Shown in pieces: positions 61,096-64,000 of a stretch of DNA of 64,000 nucleotides. The stretch comes from Coriaria nepalensis (taxonomy: Eukaryota > Streptophyta > Magnoliopsida > Cucurbitales > Coriariaceae). Location: contig CP114485.1 of assembly GCA_027186245.1 (NCBI GenBank), positions 868,001 through 932,000 of the forward strand. Direction: 5' to 3'. The stretch's first letter is position 1. Each line of letters starts with the position of its first letter. The notes below the pieces were generated by a model. It worked only from the letters and a program-made list of their open reading frames with translations. It ran no database searches and had not been told where the DNA came from. The position numbers and the translations under genes were made by a program.

Positions 61096-61955
61096 TGATG
61101 ATGTTGTGGTTTTCTTACTCTTGGATCGGCTTTGTTGATTACTTAATAGTGCTGTACATACTTGCACTTTCCAAAGCCTCTCTCTCTCTCTAATCTCTCC
61201 TCTTTTTCCCAAGTTTTTGTTTATAAAACCCATCTGTGGTAGGAGTTTTAATTTTTATTTTTCAAAAATTTCATTTTCGTTCCGATTTCTAGACTGGTTT
61301 TAGTCCTGTAATAAAAGTCGTGTTTTCTTGGCGTAAGACGAAAGCAATCGGGACTGTTATGCAAGGCATACTCGAATTCTTCATCCTCTATTCTCGGCAG
61401 TTCCAGTTTCAACCCTTTTGGGTGACATTTCTTCTTGACGTGCTGAGTAATTAATAGATTTTTCCCACTTGGTTTATTGTTGCTGTTTCCTGAATTGCTG
61501 TGGCCGGTAATGAGAATGTTCCAAGTAGTTTGGACAAACTGAAAAGTGACCATACATGTCGATATTAGCTGTTCGGCCACACTCGACTGATGGATGACAT
61601 GTCGTTGATCAATAGCAGTTATAGAAAAAGCGACACGTCGTAAGCTTAGTTGAAAACTATCGTGTTCATCACATCCCTGACCAGCTCTATCTATATCCAG
61701 AGAGTGACATAAATATAATAAAGAAACCGAACATAATGGAATAATGGGTGATAAGTGGAACAAAGTCGACAAGTGTATACCCTCATTGAAGAAAGGATTG
61801 ATCAAAATCAAAATACAAGTTGAGAACGATACTGCTGCCTATATCTAAGTTGATAACTATGTCATTGCACCCACTAAAAAGTATATATATAGATATTTAT
61901 AAACTTTGCATATTAATGGTGAATCTGTGGGTGGCTGATGATGCTATAAATAGGT

Positions 61956-61991
<36 letters not shown>

Positions 61992-62953
61992 TGCATGATG
62001 AGTTGGCGAAGCACTATAATGATCTATATAAGTCAGCCTTTGAAGCTTTTGGATACGAGAACAGTTAAAAATAGAGCAGCAACATGGTCACTCACTCACT
62101 TCCTATCTACAGTGGTTTTAATTAAGCCCCACAGTCAGACATATCATCAACTGGAAAAGAAAAAAAGAAAAAAGAAAAACAGTGACACCATTAGTTTCCA
62201 TATATTTAAAGAAATCTCATAAGCTCTTCTTTTATTTCATCACTTCCCATTTGTGGGATGCCTACCTTTTAATTGCTAGCGATCACCTTCCCCCTTGCTC
62301 ATGATCCCACTCAACTGGTCAAAATTTGAGTGGATGAGAGAAGAGAGAAAGAAGTCAATGATGGTAAACTAATATAGAAGATAGTCCCCCTTGTAATAAG
62401 ATTCATGGTTTTTACAGTAGATGGATCATTTATTTATGGTGATTTAGATGGAAGCATGAGATTCTAATTAAGTGGATTGCAGACTCAGCTCCGACTAAGT
62501 TACGGTCATCAAACTGGTCCCATTTGCCCATACACCCTCCATACCATTTATACACCCCACAATGCGTCCAACTCTATTTCTCCGATTACAAAATTAAAAA
62601 TAAAAAAAATTAATGCTTTGTGAGTCAGCCCCGTTTGGCTGCTGAATCACACGACTTTCTGTAGCTGAAGAGGAGGAGAAATGGAGTTTAAGTGAAATAA
62701 CAAGCCTTTCATCTCAACTTCAACAAAGAAAGCTTCAAGGATTACAAGACTGACTCTCTGACTCTAGATAAAGAAACAAATGTACTGCGTTTTAATTAAT
62801 TGCTCCTTTTTTTTTTTTTTTTGCTCTTCTTTTGTAATCGGACAATTACATAAAAAGAGCAGCCACACTGGAGAAACCTTATTGCAATCGACGTTGATTC
62901 AAATCGACATGACATAACACAATATGTAATAAAAGCCAAACTAACTATCTACC
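61096..62953. other. Spacer between convergent COI1 and DIVARICATA-like genes
   Basis: Contains the COI1 3' UTR. A minus-strand open frame of 187 codons (61811-61248), long for this composition, includes GLKLELPRIEDEEFEY and NSPDCFRLTPRKHDFY. I recognise no family, and it may be a non-conserved gene, a relic or chance. A TATAAATA box at 61945-61952 precedes a GA microsatellite (61959-61988). The remainder is AT-rich. Confidence 0.45.
61959..61988 (+). repeat. (GA)n microsatellite
   Basis: Fifteen GA units directly downstream of a TATAAATA sequence (61945-61952). GA-rich leaders bind BBR/BPC factors in plants, so this may be part of a promoter for an unrecognised transcript. Confidence 0.85.
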
Positions 62954-63898
62954 TCATCCAATTACTTGATGTCGAGATAACATAGACTTGTGGGGTTTAG
63001 AATAAGCTCCATAGTGACCACTTGCATACACATTCTGCCCCATTTTGATGCTATGGTTTAAAGGAATCTCACATGAATTATTAGCAAGAGTCGAGTTGAA
63101 AACCATGATCCTCTGTCCACAAGTTGACTTATGTTGTGATGAAATATTCTTCGGACACGAATTGAGCAAAGCTGGATCATTAGAATTATCATTTTCGGAG
63201 ATCGTACTAGTGTCCGCAAGATTAACGGTTGTGATATCATGAATGCTCGGCCTTCTCTTATCTTTCCCGCCTGGAAGCTGTCTCATGAAGTACTTTTGAG
63301 CATGGCTTGCTACTTGAGTTGGAGTCTTGGTGATCACAAAATTCCGGGAAATGTTTCTCCAGTCTCCTTTCCCATATTTCACGAGTCCCATAAGAAATCT
63401 CCTGTAATTCAATACATAAAGTACGACTTACATGTTTCTGTAAATGTTCTTCAGACAACAAAAAGAAGACAAGGGATTAAACCTTTGAACTTACTTGTGT
63501 TCCTCTTCGGTCCATGGGACCCCCTTTTTACGTTCCTGATCGGAAGAATTACGAGCCGTAGATGACTTTTTCCGGTACATATCATCGAAACTACGATCGT
63601 CCATAAGATCTAGTGTGAAAGAAGAGGCGGGGTAGCCTGGAATCGGAACATTTCCAGCTTCAATTTCGCCAACATCCTCTACTAGTTCCTTGTATTGTTT
63701 CATGACATCCCATACTGTTTTCCCAGGAATCATGGCGGCTATTCTTAGCCATCTATCTGGAGTTTTTTCGTCATATTGAGCAAGAGCACTCTCGAATTGC
63801 TTGTTCTCTTCTTTAGTCCATTCTGAGCTGCTGCTTCGACTTTCTTGCATGAATAAGCTCGAGCTTGACAGGTATGAACTTGGATATAGAGTTTCCAT
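62954..63898 (-). CDS. DIV: DIVARICATA-like two-MYB transcription factor
   Basis: Two exons (63898-63495 and 63401-62954) give about 283 residues. The first SANT/MYB domain (about 25-75) reads [19 protein letters not shown] and [18 protein letters not shown]. The second (about 128-180) has [20 protein letters not shown] and the diagnostic SHAQKYF motif. These are R-R type MYBs of the DIVARICATA/RADIALIS group. They bind I-box-like GATA sequences and pair with DRIF proteins in organ growth and dorsoventral control. The linker has the group's VPIPGYP segment. The C-terminal 100 residues are Ser/Asn-rich and variable. The intron falls inside the second MYB domain, as usual for the group. Confidence 0.93.
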
Positions 63899-64000
63899 TT
63901 TTCTAAGTACTGGTTATAAGCTAAGCTGAGAGCTTAGAAGATATGGAGCAGATGAGACCAAGAGAGAGGTAGTACAGGTAAAGACATTGAAATTGTTCTA
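63899..64000. promoter_or_regulatory. Partial promoter/5' UTR of the DIVARICATA-like gene
   Basis: The 102 bp between the start codon and the window edge are presumably 5' UTR or proximal promoter. No clear TATA box is visible before the window ends. Confidence 0.4.

Overview
The window is nuclear DNA of a flowering plant. Genes are intron-rich with canonical GT-AG introns, intergenic DNA is AT-rich, and microsatellites are frequent. The proteins (COI1, WOX5-like, HSPRO2, PIP1, DIVARICATA-like MYB, EGY2) are typical of eudicots. A rosid is the best guess from overall protein similarity, but the species cannot be fixed from the sequence alone. I see no bacterial, organellar or CRISPR features.

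Layout: (1) 1-9 kb holds a Yippee-like zinc protein, a basic proline/serine-rich BPP-like protein, a clathrin light chain pseudogene on the minus strand, and a single-exon PH-domain protein. (2) 9.6-19.2 kb holds three multi-exon minus-strand genes: the chloroplast site-2 protease EGY2, a stand-alone WIYLD-domain protein, and the Golgi syntaxin SYP31. SYP31 is head-to-head with the ribosomal stalk gene RPP0 (19.6-21.4 kb) across a 456-bp shared promoter. (3) 21.4-26 kb is AT-rich spacer with G-box clusters, then the single-exon HSPRO2-like gene. (4) 27-33.9 kb is a GT64 glycosyltransferase (GMT1/EPC1-like). Its first intron carries a 4.2-kb Copia LTR element with identical 199-bp LTRs and a GTATA target-site duplication. 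(5) 34-43.3 kb holds spacer, a PIP1 aquaporin and a WOX5-like homeobox gene. (6) 44.2-46.6 kb is a decayed PIF/Harbinger transposon with recognisable termini and a TAA duplication. (7) 47.9-49.4 kb is a BAHD acyltransferase, followed by an 8.3-kb stretch without a recognisable gene. (8) 57.7-61.1 kb is the jasmonate receptor COI1, with a miniature LTR element (TRIM) in its second intron. (9) 63-63.9 kb is a DIVARICATA-like two-MYB transcription factor.

The genes do not form one pathway; they are an ordinary syntenic neighbourhood of single-copy plant genes. The strongest unusual signal is the Copia element. Its interior is scrambled: the protease-integrase-RT start runs in one orientation, and the RNase H plus polypurine tract run in the other. 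Between them lies a piece of a host glycosyltransferase mRNA that still has its poly(A) tail. The RT active-site region, gag and primer-binding site are missing. The joints coincide with short homologies (AAGTC and a T/A run), as expected for template switching during reverse transcription followed by one integration. The insertion sits about 50 bp from the 3' splice site of GMT1 intron 1. Splice boundaries below were placed by hand from GT-AG sites and family conservation; every predicted multi-exon CDS stays in frame end to end.
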